Part shown: piece after piece, positions 1 through 7,106 of the stretch | Position numbering within the stretch: position 1 is the first letter of the stretch | Layout of the letters: the number at the start of each line of letters is the position of its first letter | NCBI GenBank assembly: GCA_021780275.1 | Contig: JAJXZC010000711.1 | Coordinates: 1-11,577, forward strand | DNA from: Pseudomonadota bacterium | GTDB taxonomy: Bacteria; Pseudomonadota; Alphaproteobacteria; Parvibaculales; Parvibaculaceae | Reading direction: 5' to 3' | DNA length: 11,577 nucleotides | The notes under the pieces: generated by a model | The model's database searches: none | What the model was told of the DNA's origin: nothing | What the model saw: the letters and a program-made list of their open reading frames with translations, nothing else | Position numbers and translations under genes: made by a program

Positions 1-459
1 CGCGCGCGCAAGCGAGGCCGCAGCCTCGGAAAACGACGCGAGCACAAGCTTCTCGAGCGCGGCGTGGTCTTCCGGGCTCTCCTCGCTCTCGCTCGTCTCG
101 AGAATACCCTTGAGCGCAAGAATGCCTTCCGGCCGCGGCGGCATCACCTCGATGCGCTGCTGAAGCGAAGCGAGCGCCGCCAGCACCGCGTCGAGCGCAT
201 CCTGATTGATGCGCAGCGGAGCCGGGCCACGCACGCGGTCGATGGTCAGCGTCGCCTGCACATTGCCGCGCTTCAGGTGCCGCGCCAGTTCCTCGCGAAG
301 CCGCGCCTCGATTGCCTCGAAGCCGGACGGCAGGCGGAACCGCGCGTCGAGCCCCTTGCCGTTCACACTGCGAAGTTCCCAATGCCAGCGCACAAGGCCG
401 GCCTCGTTGCCGCTCTCGCCATCGGCGCGGGCGAAGCCTGTCATGCTGGTCAACGGCAT
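1..459 (-). CDS. yicC: YicC-family endoribonuclease, N-terminal part (runs off left edge)
   Basis: The minus-strand frame is open from an ATG at 459 to the window edge, giving the first 153 residues of a protein that is usually about 290 long. The N-terminus MPLTSMTGFAR followed by W-x-W-E-L-R-S-V-N-G-K-G-L-D is the signature of the YicC/YloC family, whose members are reported to be endoribonucleases. Further on, LRINQDALDAVL and a PRPEGIL stretch fit the family's middle region. The catalytic C-terminal domain lies outside the window. AGGAAAG sits about 9 nt before the ATG. The second Met, at residue 6, lacks a ribosome site and would cut into the conserved SMTGFAR block. The gene follows mltG by 69 nt on the same strand, so it is probably the distal gene of the fab-mltG transcription unit. 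In many relatives gmk follows it. Confidence 0.93.
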   Translation of the reverse strand, partial: MPLTSMTGFARADGESGNEAGLVRWHWELRSVNGKGLDARFRLPSGFEAIEARLREELARHLKRGNVQATLTIDRVRGPAPLRINQDALDAVLAALASLQQRIEVMPPRPEGILALKGILETSESEESPEDHAALEKLVLASFSEAAASLARA

Positions 460-528
460 AGGGCGGACTTTCCTGGAATCACTGTGGAACGGTTTTCAAC
501 TATAGCAGCGCAGGGCCGCGAGACCGAC

Positions 529-1662
529 TCACCCGCCCACATGGCGCGGCGGCGCCTTGAGCGGCAGCACGGGCTTGCTTCCGCCCGACTTCTCCTCGGC
601 AGCCTTGACGGGGCCGTTCGCGGCTTTCTTTTCGGCCTGGCGCCAGCGCGCCACATTGCGCTCATGCCCTGCCAGCGAGTTCGCGAAGGCGTGCCCTCCT
701 GTTCCATCCGCGACGAAGTACAGATCGTTCGTCTCGGGCGGGTTCAGCACCGCCTCGATCGAGGCGCGTCCGGGATTGCATATCGGCGTCGGCGGCAACC
801 CATCCACCTGATAGGTGTTGTAGGGCGTCACGCGGTCCAACTCGCTCTGGCGGATCGGCCGTCCGAGCGGTCCCTTGCCGCCCGTGATGCCATAGATGAT
901 CGTCGGATCGGATTGGAGACGCATGGGCTTGCGCAGACGATTGACGAAGACGGAGGCGACTTTCGGCCTCTCGGCAGCAAGCCCCGTTTCCTTTTCGACG
1001 ATGGAGGCGAGGATGACCGCTTCTCTTTGCGTCTTGTAGGGAAGGTTCGCACCCCGATGCAGCCATGTCTCGTTGATGAGCTGCGAGGCTGCCTTCTCCA
1101 TGCGCTGCACGATCTGCGCCCTCGTGGTGCCGCGCGAAAAATTGTACGTCTCAGGCAGGAGTGAACCTTCGGCGGGCACCGGCGGCGTGTCGCCCGTGAG
1201 CACGGGGTCCGCCTTCACGATCTCCATCGCTTCCTGACTCGTCAGGCCCTCAGGCACGGTGATCTGGTGAACGATCGACTTGCCTTCCCTCAGGATACGG
1301 ACGATCTCCGCCATGCTCGCATGGGCCGGAATTTCATACTCACCCGCCTTGAGCGTTCCCGCCGCCTTGTTAAGGCGCACGGCCAGCCGAAAGATATTCG
1401 GCTCGTTGAGCACGTGCGCTTCATGCAGGCGGCCGGCGATGGCCGAAAGCCCCAGCCCCGGCGCGAGCCAGACGACAGTCGGCGCGGCGGCGGGCCCAGG
1501 CGCTTCGAAAATCCGCTTGCCGTAAAGGAAAGCGCCGCCCGCGATCAGGGCGGCGCTCATGGGAAGGATAACGAGGATCGTCAGAAGGAAGCGCCGGATG
1601 CGCCCCGGTCGAGCATCGACATGAGGCTCGACCGTGCCTTCGTTATCGGTCCCGTCGGACAA
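529..1662 (-). CDS. mltG: Endolytic murein transglycosylase MltG
   Basis: This 377-residue inner-membrane lytic transglycosylase (YceG/MltG family) cleaves nascent glycan strands and so sets peptidoglycan strand length. A short Arg-rich cytoplasmic start is followed by one membrane anchor at about residues 24-47. A LysM-like region covers about 62-130, and the catalytic domain runs from about 135. The family marks are visible: EGSLLPETYNF at 165-175, SIVEKET at 220-226 with catalytic Glu223, LQSDPTIIYG at 249-258 and YQVDGLPPTPICNPG at 284-298. The Lys/Ala/Pro-rich tail after 340 is variable. The start must be TTG at 1662, because the codon before it is the fabF stop and the first in-frame ATG (residue 35) lies inside the membrane segment. 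AAGAAGG within the last fabF codons, 8 nt upstream, serves as ribosome site, implying translational coupling to fabF. Confidence 0.95.
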   Translation of the reverse strand: MSDGTDNEGTVEPHVDARPGRIRRFLLTILVILPMSAALIAGGAFLYGKRIFEAPGPAAAPTVVWLAPGLGLSAIAGRLHEAHVLNEPNIFRLAVRLNKAAGTLKAGEYEIPAHASMAEIVRILREGKSIVHQITVPEGLTSQEAMEIVKADPVLTGDTPPVPAEGSLLPETYNFSRGTTRAQIVQRMEKAASQLINETWLHRGANLPYKTQREAVILASIVEKETGLAAERPKVASVFVNRLRKPMRLQSDPTIIYGITGGKGPLGRPIRQSELDRVTPYNTYQVDGLPPTPICNPGRASIEAVLNPPETNDLYFVADGTGGHAFANSLAGHERNVARWRQAEKKAANGPVKAAEEKSGGSKPVLPLKAPPRHVGG

Positions 1663-2916
1663 TCAATCGACCTTCTTCAGAACCAGCGAGGCGTTGGTTC
1701 CGCCGAACCCGAAGGAGTTCGACAGCGCGTAATTGACCTCACGCTGGCGCGCCTTGAGGGGCACGAGGTCGAGCTCCGTTTCGACTTCCGGATTGTCGAG
1801 GTTGAGCGTCGGCGGCACGATCTGGTCGCGAATGGCGAGCGTGCAGAAGATCGCTTCGACAGCACCGGCAGCGCCGAGCAGATGGCCGATCGACGACTTG
1901 GTCGAGGACATCGAAACCTTGCTCACCGCATTGCCGAGAAGACGCGACACGGCGCCGAGTTCGATCGTGTCGGCCATGGTGGAGGTGCCATGCGCGTTCA
2001 CATAGTCGAGATCGGAAGCCGTAATACCAGCGCGCTTCAGCGCAGCCTGCATGGAGCGGAAACCGCCATTGCCGTCTTCCGGCGGCGCGGTGATGTGGTG
2101 CGCATCGCCAGAGAGACCATAGCCGACAACCTCGGCATAGATCTTCGCGCCGCGGGCCTTCGCATGCTCATATTCCTCGAGCACGACGACGCCGGCGCCC
2201 TCGCCCATGACGAAGCCGTCACGGTCCCTGTCATAGGGACGCGAGGCGCGGGTCGGCTCATCGTTGAAGCCGGTCGAGAGCGCGCGGCAGGCGGAGAAGC
2301 CCGCGATGCCGATGCGGCTGATGGCGGATTCGGTACCGCCCGCGACCATGACGTCGGCATCGTCGAGCGCGATCAAACGCGCCGCGTCGCCAATCGCATG
2401 CGCGCCGGTCGAGCAGGCCGTCACGACCGAATGGTTCGGTCCCTTGAGGCCATGCTGAATGGAGACATAGCCGGAAGCGAGATTGATGAGACGTCCGGTG
2501 ATGAAGAAGGGGCTCACGCGGCGCGGGCCCTTTTCCTGGAGAATGAGCGCCGTCTCGGCAATGCCCTGAAGGCCGCCGATGCCCGAGCCGATCAACGTGC
2601 CCGAGCGCCACTGTTCCTCGTCGGTCTTGGGGTGCCAGTTCGCGTCGTCCAGCGCCTGCGTGGCAGCGGCGACGGCGAAGACGATGAAATCGTCGACGCG
2701 CTTCGATTCCTTTGCATCCATCCAGTTGTCCTGAATGAACGCGCCCTCGCCTTCGCGGGGAACAGGCATCGCAATTTTGCAAGGAAGATCGGAGACGTCG
2801 AAATTCTCGATCCGGCGAGCCGCAGACTGGCCATCGAGAAGACGCTTCCAGGTTACGTCGACGCCGCAGCCAAGCGGCGACACCATGCCCAGTCCGGTAA
2901 TGACGACCCGTCTCAT
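1663..2916 (-). CDS. fabF: 3-oxoacyl-[ACP] synthase II (KAS II)
   Basis: This 417-residue condensing enzyme of type II fatty-acid synthesis adds malonyl-ACP to an acyl-enzyme to lengthen the chain by two carbons in the cytoplasm. The length matches the family (about 412-420). The thiolase-fold catalytic set is complete: Cys168 in VVTACSTGAHA, His309 in NAHGTSTMADT, and Lys340 and His345 in STKSSIGHLLGAAG. The C-terminal SNSFGFGGTNASLVL at 399-413 is the usual FabF ending. The start MRRVVITGLGMVSPLG is typical, with GTAGGGAC upstream. FabF rather than FabB is favoured by adjacency to acpP and by overall resemblance. The 154 nt separating it from acpP hold notable hairpins. The next gene, mltG, starts on the base after the fabF stop. 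Confidence 0.97.
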   Translation of the reverse strand: MRRVVITGLGMVSPLGCGVDVTWKRLLDGQSAARRIENFDVSDLPCKIAMPVPREGEGAFIQDNWMDAKESKRVDDFIVFAVAAATQALDDANWHPKTDEEQWRSGTLIGSGIGGLQGIAETALILQEKGPRRVSPFFITGRLINLASGYVSIQHGLKGPNHSVVTACSTGAHAIGDAARLIALDDADVMVAGGTESAISRIGIAGFSACRALSTGFNDEPTRASRPYDRDRDGFVMGEGAGVVVLEEYEHAKARGAKIYAEVVGYGLSGDAHHITAPPEDGNGGFRSMQAALKRAGITASDLDYVNAHGTSTMADTIELGAVSRLLGNAVSKVSMSSTKSSIGHLLGAAGAVEAIFCTLAIRDQIVPPTLNLDNPEVETELDLVPLKARQREVNYALSNSFGFGGTNASLVLKKVD

Positions 2917-2933
2917 ATCGGTCCCTACTCCCC

Positions 2934-3057
2934 ATCGCCCACAGCGATCGAGCGCGGGGCTGCCCTACTTGATACTCAAAGCAAGAGCCGGCGAAACCTG
3001 ACCGGGTGCGCCGGATCCTATGACGCTGCAGAGCGCGGGGACGTCAGCCCCGCGCTC
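2934..3057 (-). promoter_or_regulatory. acpP-fabF intergenic RNA structures with mutually exclusive pairings
   Basis: In the minus-strand transcript, arm A (3057 to 3045, GAGCGCGGGGCUG) can pair with adjacent arm B (3040 to 3031, CCCCGCGCUC; 10 perfect pairs, 7-nt loop). It can instead pair with distal arm C (2962 to 2950, CAGCCCCGCGCUC; 13 perfect pairs). A further small stem, 2948-2944 with 2938-2934 (AUCGC/GCGAU, loop UGUGG), sits directly before the fabF ribosome site. No U-run follows the A:B hairpin, so it is not a classical terminator. Likely roles are stabilising or processing the abundant acpP message, or reducing read-through into fabF. The pairings are read directly; the regulatory role is inferred. 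Confidence 0.5.
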
Positions 3058-3070
3058 CACAAGACCGAAA

Positions 3071-3310
3071 TCAGGACTTCGCGTTCGCCTTGACGAACTC
3101 GATCGCGTCTTTGACGGTCAGGATCTTCTCGGCCGCATCGTCCGGAATCTCGACGCCGAATTCTTCTTCGAACGCCATGACCAGCTCGACGTTGTCGAGG
3201 CTGTCCGCGCCGAGATCATCGATGAAGCTCGCGTTCTCAGTCACCTTGTCGGCGTCGACGCCGAGGTGCTCGACCACGATCTTCTTCAAGCGTTCCGCGA
3301 TATCACTCAT
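3071..3310 (-). CDS. acpP: Acyl carrier protein AcpP
   Basis: This 79-residue acidic protein carries growing acyl chains on a 4'-phosphopantetheine arm during fatty-acid, and usually lipid A and phospholipid, synthesis. The attachment site is Ser37 in the motif [18 protein letters not shown], and the whole four-helix pattern ([18 protein letters not shown] at the N-terminus, DAIEFVKAN near the end) is that of bacterial AcpP. GAGGA lies 6 nt before the ATG. The gene sits between fabG (258 nt upstream) and fabF (154 nt downstream), the usual place. The long gap upstream suggests that, besides read-through from fabD, it has its own promoter, as expected for such an abundant protein. I could not pick out a convincing -35/-10 pair there. 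Confidence 0.98.
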   Translation of the reverse strand: MSDIAERLKKIVVEHLGVDADKVTENASFIDDLGADSLDNVELVMAFEEEFGVEIPDDAAEKILTVKDAIEFVKANAKS

Positions 3311-3568
3311 TTTAAGTCCTCAGATTCCCTGTTTTGACCGGCTTCACGCCCCGTCCCCATCGCGTAATGCTTCAGGGTAACAACGCGATTGAATTCGGCG
3401 GAAAGACTGCACCTCTTCTGGCCCATTTCAAGGCTAGATCGCAAGCCAAATCGAGGGGCCTAGGTAACACACTTTTCACTATGGTGCCAGCGAAGGCGCC
3501 CTATTGACACACACGACTACCGCACTGATTTCGTTTACCTTTTCGGCGCCGGAAAAGGCCCCGACCGA
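3311..3568 (-). promoter_or_regulatory. fabG-acpP intergenic region, likely acpP promoter region
   Basis: These 258 nt contain no plausible gene. Next to the fabG stop there is an inverted repeat, 3538-3544 (CCTTTTC) with 3552-3558 (GAAAAGG) around a 7-nt GC loop. This could be a weak terminator or RNA end-stabiliser, although no U-run follows on either strand. The remainder is more AT-rich than the genes, as expected for a promoter region. On the minus strand, TTGGCT and TTGAAA hexamers occur near 3420-3455, but neither has a good -10 partner. An independent acpP promoter is inferred from gap length and from the need for high AcpP levels. Confidence 0.35.
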
Positions 3569-4306
3569 TCAGATCATCGCCATGCCGCCGTTAACATGGA
3601 TGGTCTGGCCGGTCACATAGGCCGCTTCGTCGCTGGCGAGATAGACCGCCGCTGCGGCAATCTCGGCCCCTTCGCCGAGCCGGCCGGCGGGAATCGTTCC
3701 CAGAATCTTGGCCTTCTGATCGTCGTTGAGAGCGTCCGTCATGGCGCTGCGGATGAAGCCCGGCGCGATGCAGTTCGCCGTGATGTTGCGGCTCGCCACT
3801 TCCTGCGCCAGCGCCTTGGTCATGCCGATCATGCCGGCCTTGGAGGCGGCATAATTGCCCTGCCCCGGATTGCCGGTGACGCCGACGACGGAGGTAATTC
3901 CGATGATGCGGCCAAAGCGGCGCTTCATCATGCCGCGCAGGCTCGCGCGCGAAAGGCGAAATGCAGCCGTGAGGTTGACGCGGATAACCTCGTCCCACTC
4001 CTCATCCTTCATGCGCATGAAGAGATTGTCGCGGGTGAGGCCGGCATTGTTGACCAGAATGTCGAGCGAGCCCATCGCCTCTTCGGCCTGCTTGGGCAGC
4101 GCATCGACGGCAGCGCTATCCGAAAGGTTGCAGGGGAGCACATGAGTGCGGCCACCGAGTTCGGCGGCCAGCGCGTCGAGCGCATCCTTGCGCGTACCCG
4201 AGAGCGCGACCGTCGCGCCCTGCTTGTGAAGGGCGCGCGCGATGTCGGAGCCGATGCCGCCGGAAGCGCCGGTGACCAGCGCGTTTTTACCTGTGAGGTC
4301 GAACAT
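3569..4306 (-). CDS. fabG: 3-oxoacyl-[ACP] reductase
   Basis: This 245-residue short-chain dehydrogenase/reductase reduces 3-ketoacyl-ACP to 3-hydroxyacyl-ACP with NADPH, the first reductive step of each elongation cycle. The Rossmann cofactor loop TGASGGIG is at 12-19, NNAG at 86-89, and the catalytic tetrad is Asn111, Ser139, Tyr152 and Lys156 (NYAASKAGMIG). The ending VTGQTIHVNGGMAMI is typical of FabG, as is the length. The many SDR paralogues make specificity hard to read from sequence alone, but position between fabD and acpP makes FabG nearly certain. GGGGAG lies 5 nt before the ATG, inside the 14-nt gap after fabD, so the two genes are co-transcribed. Confidence 0.97.
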   Translation of the reverse strand: MFDLTGKNALVTGASGGIGSDIARALHKQGATVALSGTRKDALDALAAELGGRTHVLPCNLSDSAAVDALPKQAEEAMGSLDILVNNAGLTRDNLFMRMKDEEWDEVIRVNLTAAFRLSRASLRGMMKRRFGRIIGITSVVGVTGNPGQGNYAASKAGMIGMTKALAQEVASRNITANCIAPGFIRSAMTDALNDDQKAKILGTIPAGRLGEGAEIAAAAVYLASDEAAYVTGQTIHVNGGMAMI

Positions 4307-4320
4307 GGGTGCTCCCCGGA

Positions 4321-5262
4321 TCAGATTGTTTTCAGAAAAGCTTCGACATCGGCGGGCGTGCCGATCGAAACGGTCTCGGGCTCTTGCGCGATGCGCTTGA
4401 TCATGCCCGCAAGCGCCTTGCCCGCGCCGACTTCGACGTAACGCGAGACGCCCTGCGATTCCATATAGAGAACGCTTTCACGCCAGCGAACCATGCCGGT
4501 GACCTGCTTTACCAGCAAGTCGCGAATGGTCGCGGGGTCGGCGACGCGCGAAGCGGTAACGTTGGCAACGAGCGGAACGGAGGGCGTCCTGATCTCGACC
4601 TCTGCCAGCGCTTCTGCCATTTCGTCGGCAGCAGGCTGCATCAGCACGCAATGGAAAGGCGCGCTTACCGGCAGAGCCATGCTGCGCTTGGCGCCCCTGG
4701 TCTTGGCGATCTCGATGGCGCGTTCGACAGCGGCCTTGTGACCAGAGACCACGACCTGACCGCCGCCATTGTCGTTGGCCGCTTCGCAAACTTCTCCTTG
4801 CGCCGCTTCCTTGGCGATTTCGGAGGCCGCGTCGAAATCGAGGCCGAGCAGAACGGCCATCGCGCCGACGCCCACCGGCACCGCGCGCTGCATCGCCTGG
4901 CCACGGCGCTTCAGAAGGCGGGCCGTATCGGCAATGGTGAAGCTGCCGGCGGCGGCGAGCGCCGAATATTCGCCGAGCGAATGACCGGCGACGAAGGCCG
5001 CCTTGTCGGCAAGCCTGAAGCCGCCCTCTTTTTCAAGAGTGCGCACGACGGCGAGACTCACCGCCATGATCGCGGGCTGGGCATTCTCGGTCAGCGTCAG
5101 GTCTTCCTGCGGGCCTTCCCACATCAGTTTGGAAAGCTTCTGGCCGAGAGCCTCGTCGACTTCCTCGAAAACCTCACGGGCCGAGGCAAAAACCTCGCCC
5201 AGTTCCCGGCCCATGCCGACCGCCTGCGATCCCTGCCCCGGAAAGGTGAAAGCCCTGCTCAT
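4321..5262 (-). CDS. fabD: Malonyl-CoA:ACP transacylase
   Basis: This 313-residue enzyme transfers malonyl from CoA to AcpP, supplying the extender for FabF. The N-terminus MSRAFTFPGQGSQAVGMG holds the conserved GQGSQ oxyanion loop. The nucleophile is Ser95 in GHSLGEYSALAAAG, Arg120 (KRRGQAMQ) would bind the malonyl carboxylate, and His204 in SAPFHCVLMQPA completes the dyad. The length is close to the usual 309. I chose ATG at 5262, which has GGGAG 5 nt upstream and begins exactly where the family begins. An in-frame extension to 5319 would start upstream of the predicted transcription start near 5314. It heads the fab cluster behind the promoter at 5321-5348, with a leader of about 50 nt. 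Confidence 0.97.
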   Translation of the reverse strand: MSRAFTFPGQGSQAVGMGRELGEVFASAREVFEEVDEALGQKLSKLMWEGPQEDLTLTENAQPAIMAVSLAVVRTLEKEGGFRLADKAAFVAGHSLGEYSALAAAGSFTIADTARLLKRRGQAMQRAVPVGVGAMAVLLGLDFDAASEIAKEAAQGEVCEAANDNGGGQVVVSGHKAAVERAIEIAKTRGAKRSMALPVSAPFHCVLMQPAADEMAEALAEVEIRTPSVPLVANVTASRVADPATIRDLLVKQVTGMVRWRESVLYMESQGVSRYVEVGAGKALAGMIKRIAQEPETVSIGTPADVEAFLKTI

Positions 5263-5279
5263 CGACGCTCCCTGCATAT

Positions 5280-5314
5280 CCAGCAAAAACCCGGACTGCT
5301 CGCGGCCCGGCTGG
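5280..5314 (-). promoter_or_regulatory. Hairpin plus U-run in the fabD leader
   Basis: In the predicted fabD leader, CCGGGC (5310-5305) can pair with GUCCGG (5296-5291; six pairs, one of them G-U, 8-nt loop). G and then UUUUU (5289-5285) follow. An outer CCAGC/GCUGG pairing (5314-5310 with 5284-5280) encloses the U-run and competes for one base. The layout resembles a small attenuator at the extreme 5' end of the message. The stem is short, so it may merely protect the end. Confidence 0.3.
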
Positions 5315-5320
5315 TCCACA

Positions 5321-5348
5321 GAGATACAGGCTCAAAGAGGGGTGTCAA
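5321..5348 (-). promoter_or_regulatory. Sigma-70-type promoter of the fabD operon
   Basis: On the minus strand a perfect -35 hexamer TTGACA (5348-5343) is followed after 16 nt by TATCTC (5326-5321). Reading one base later gives N17 and ATCTCT. Transcription should begin near 5314, leaving a leader of about 50 nt before fabD. It is correctly placed and oriented to drive fabD-fabG and probably the genes beyond. This is the best promoter match in the window together with the one before rpsF. Confidence 0.7.
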
Positions 5349-5489
5349 GACGACGAGCCCCCGGCGGCCCGGACGCGAAGGCAAGGCCGCTCCTATCAGA
5401 CCGGAACATTCTCGCGCCGCCGGAGCTTGCCTGATTCATTCCGCCGGTGCTGAACTTCGGATGGAACCGGGGCCGGGAGGGGAGGCATT

Positions 5490-7058
5490 TTGAGCAGACG
5501 CGATCCCCTTGCACCGCCGGTTGCGACGGCAATGGATGGCGCGCCGTCCGATACGCAGACGCCACCGCGCCGCACCGCCGAGACAATCGCCGCCCAGCTT
5601 CTTCCCTGTGCCGCCAGCTTCTACGCAGTCGTCCGGTCGATCAGGGCGTTCGGCGAATACAATCACAACGACCATATGTATGTCGCGGCCGCGTCGCTGT
5701 TTCCGCAATTCGCGCTCTACCGGGAGATTGCCTACGCGCAAGCGCCGCTCAACGTCCTCGTCTACGCCGCGCTGGAGGCGCTGGTCGGACCGGCCCTGCT
5801 CTATGTCTCCGCGAAATTCGCCTCGGTCATATTTGTACTGGGAGCGGCTGCCCTCGCATCAATGACGGCGCAGCGGCTCGCCCAACGGCCTTATGTGTTC
5901 TGGGTCGTTTTCACGCTCGTTCTGTTCAACGCTAATGTCTTTTCGAACATGGCACAGACGAGCAATTACGCGCTGCCGCTTTTTCTCTTTTCTTTTGCAT
6001 GTTTTCTCTACTTCGGGAGAGAGACAGGACGCATCAATGCGCTGCTGATCGGACTGGCCATCGGCCTCGCCGCGTCGAGCAAGATAAGTTTCATAGCCCC
6101 GGCGGCAGCCTTCGCGCTTCTGTTTCCTATCTCCCGCAAATCGCGAGCGTTCACGTTCCAATACGCAATCGGCTGCGCCATCGGCCTTCTGCCTGTCTTT
6201 TATTATTTCATCATCGACCGGGCCGATTTTCTCTTTCTCAATTTCGAGTTTCACATCCTCACCAATGAATTTCGCGGCTTGAGCTTCACCGGCTCGGTGA
6301 CGGAGATGCGCGAAGGTCTGGCAAACTTCCTGATAAACGCCATTCCGGTATGGCTGGTCGTGGTGGCGGCAATACTCCTTGTCCGGAGCGACAGGCGCGG
6401 CATGGGCAAAGGAAATGCCGTGGAGGCAGCTATCATTCTTGCCGCCACCGTCATCGCGGCGATCATGCCGATGACTTATTTCCTGCCCTATTGGGGCACC
6501 GCCGCGCTCGCGTTCACCATGTTTGCCGTGCCCGCTGCGGCCTTGGCCGCGAACCATACGCCCGCCTTCAGAACTGCGACGCTGCTGGGTGCGCTCGTGC
6601 TGAGCAGCCTTTCCTCGGCGGTGGACCTCCGGATGCTCGCCAGGGATGGGCTGGACAACTATCCCCCTCTCCTCGTCATGCGGGCCCAGGCGGACATCTC
6701 GAAACTCGTGGACGATGCGCTTCGCCATCATCCGGGATGCGTTACCGAAATCCTGAGCGCCAGCGCCATACCCGCCCTCGGCAGCGGCGTACCGCTCTCG
6801 CCGGGAAGCGCGGGGGGCGAATTCCTGTTCCGGATCGACGGGGTGCTCCGCGAGAAGAAGCCGGAATTCCGCAAATTTTCCGACGTGACCCACTACATGG
6901 ACCCCGGCACCGGCCTCCTCACGGGATATTATGGAGAACGTGAATTCGAGGCCCGGATGGTCGCCCATGCCGTCTCGCAGGGCTTTGTGCTCGCGGGCAC
7001 CTTCAAATACCCCAAGGCTCCGCTTTCCCTTTATCTTCCGCCCCAATGCGGGGCATAG
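5490..7058 (+). CDS. Polytopic membrane protein, GT-C glycosyltransferase-like, function unknown
   Basis: This 522-residue protein is one I cannot name. About 10-11 hydrophobic segments lie between residues 36 and 378 (for example 101-123, 134-151, 158-175, 182-213, 222-242, 278-298, 311-355 and 361-378). A soluble tail of about 140 residues follows, probably periplasmic. The first large loop carries N-H-N-D-H-M-Y (58-64) and then YREIAYAQAP (77-86). This acidic pair with an aromatic/Pro context resembles the catalytic loop of ArnT/PMT-like GT-C enzymes, which use polyprenyl-phosphate sugars. The assignment is by pattern only. The start is TTG at 5490 with GGAGG 4 nt upstream; ATG at residue 15 is the alternative. 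It is divergent from fabD, and its stop is 14 nt before the rpsF promoter. I see no partner glycosyltransferase genes nearby. Phe-rich stretches lower the local GC content. Confidence 0.85.
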   Translation: MSRRDPLAPPVATAMDGAPSDTQTPPRRTAETIAAQLLPCAASFYAVVRSIRAFGEYNHNDHMYVAAASLFPQFALYREIAYAQAPLNVLVYAALEALVGPALLYVSAKFASVIFVLGAAALASMTAQRLAQRPYVFWVVFTLVLFNANVFSNMAQTSNYALPLFLFSFACFLYFGRETGRINALLIGLAIGLAASSKISFIAPAAAFALLFPISRKSRAFTFQYAIGCAIGLLPVFYYFIIDRADFLFLNFEFHILTNEFRGLSFTGSVTEMREGLANFLINAIPVWLVVVAAILLVRSDRRGMGKGNAVEAAIILAATVIAAIMPMTYFLPYWGTAALAFTMFAVPAAALAANHTPAFRTATLLGALVLSSLSSAVDLRMLARDGLDNYPPLLVMRAQADISKLVDDALRHHPGCVTEILSASAIPALGSGVPLSPGSAGGEFLFRIDGVLREKKPEFRKFSDVTHYMDPGTGLLTGYYGEREFEARMVAHAVSQGFVLAGTFKYPKAPLSLYLPPQCGA

Positions 7059-7072
7059 CGCGCCATCGCCCC

Positions 7073-7100
7073 TTGCTTTCAACCCGGCTTTCCTTATATT
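7073..7100 (+). promoter_or_regulatory. Promoter of rpsF-rpsR-rplI
   Basis: TTGCTT (7073-7078), a 16-nt spacer and TATATT (7095-7100) form a good sigma-70-type promoter just after the stop of the GT-C-like gene. Transcription should start near 7107, giving a leader of about 170 nt before rpsF. The position and long leader fit a ribosomal-protein operon. Confidence 0.65.
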
Positions 7101-7106
7101 GCGCCG

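Noticed and set aside
64..1164. Long plus-strand open frame of 366 codons opposite yicC and mltG
   Set aside because: It is antisense to two clear genes, its translation is Arg/His/Ala-rich without any family motif, and such frames are expected opposite GC-rich coding DNA.
1267..3093. Plus-strand open frame of 608 codons opposite mltG, fabF and part of acpP
   Set aside because: It lies antisense to well-supported genes and has no recognisable domain; a GC-rich third-position shadow explains it.
3504..3509. Perfect TTGACA on the plus strand in the fabG-acpP gap
   Set aside because: No -10-like hexamer occurs 15-19 nt downstream, and no plus-strand gene follows.
5263..5319. N-terminal extension of fabD
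   Set aside because: The extended start lies upstream of the predicted transcription start, and the family N-terminus begins at MSRAFTFPGQG.
5402..5427. GGAAC followed by GCTT at about 17 nt before the GT-C-like gene, considered as a general-stress (EcfG) promoter
   Set aside because: The second element does not match the expected CGTT, and the match is too weak to report as a promoter.
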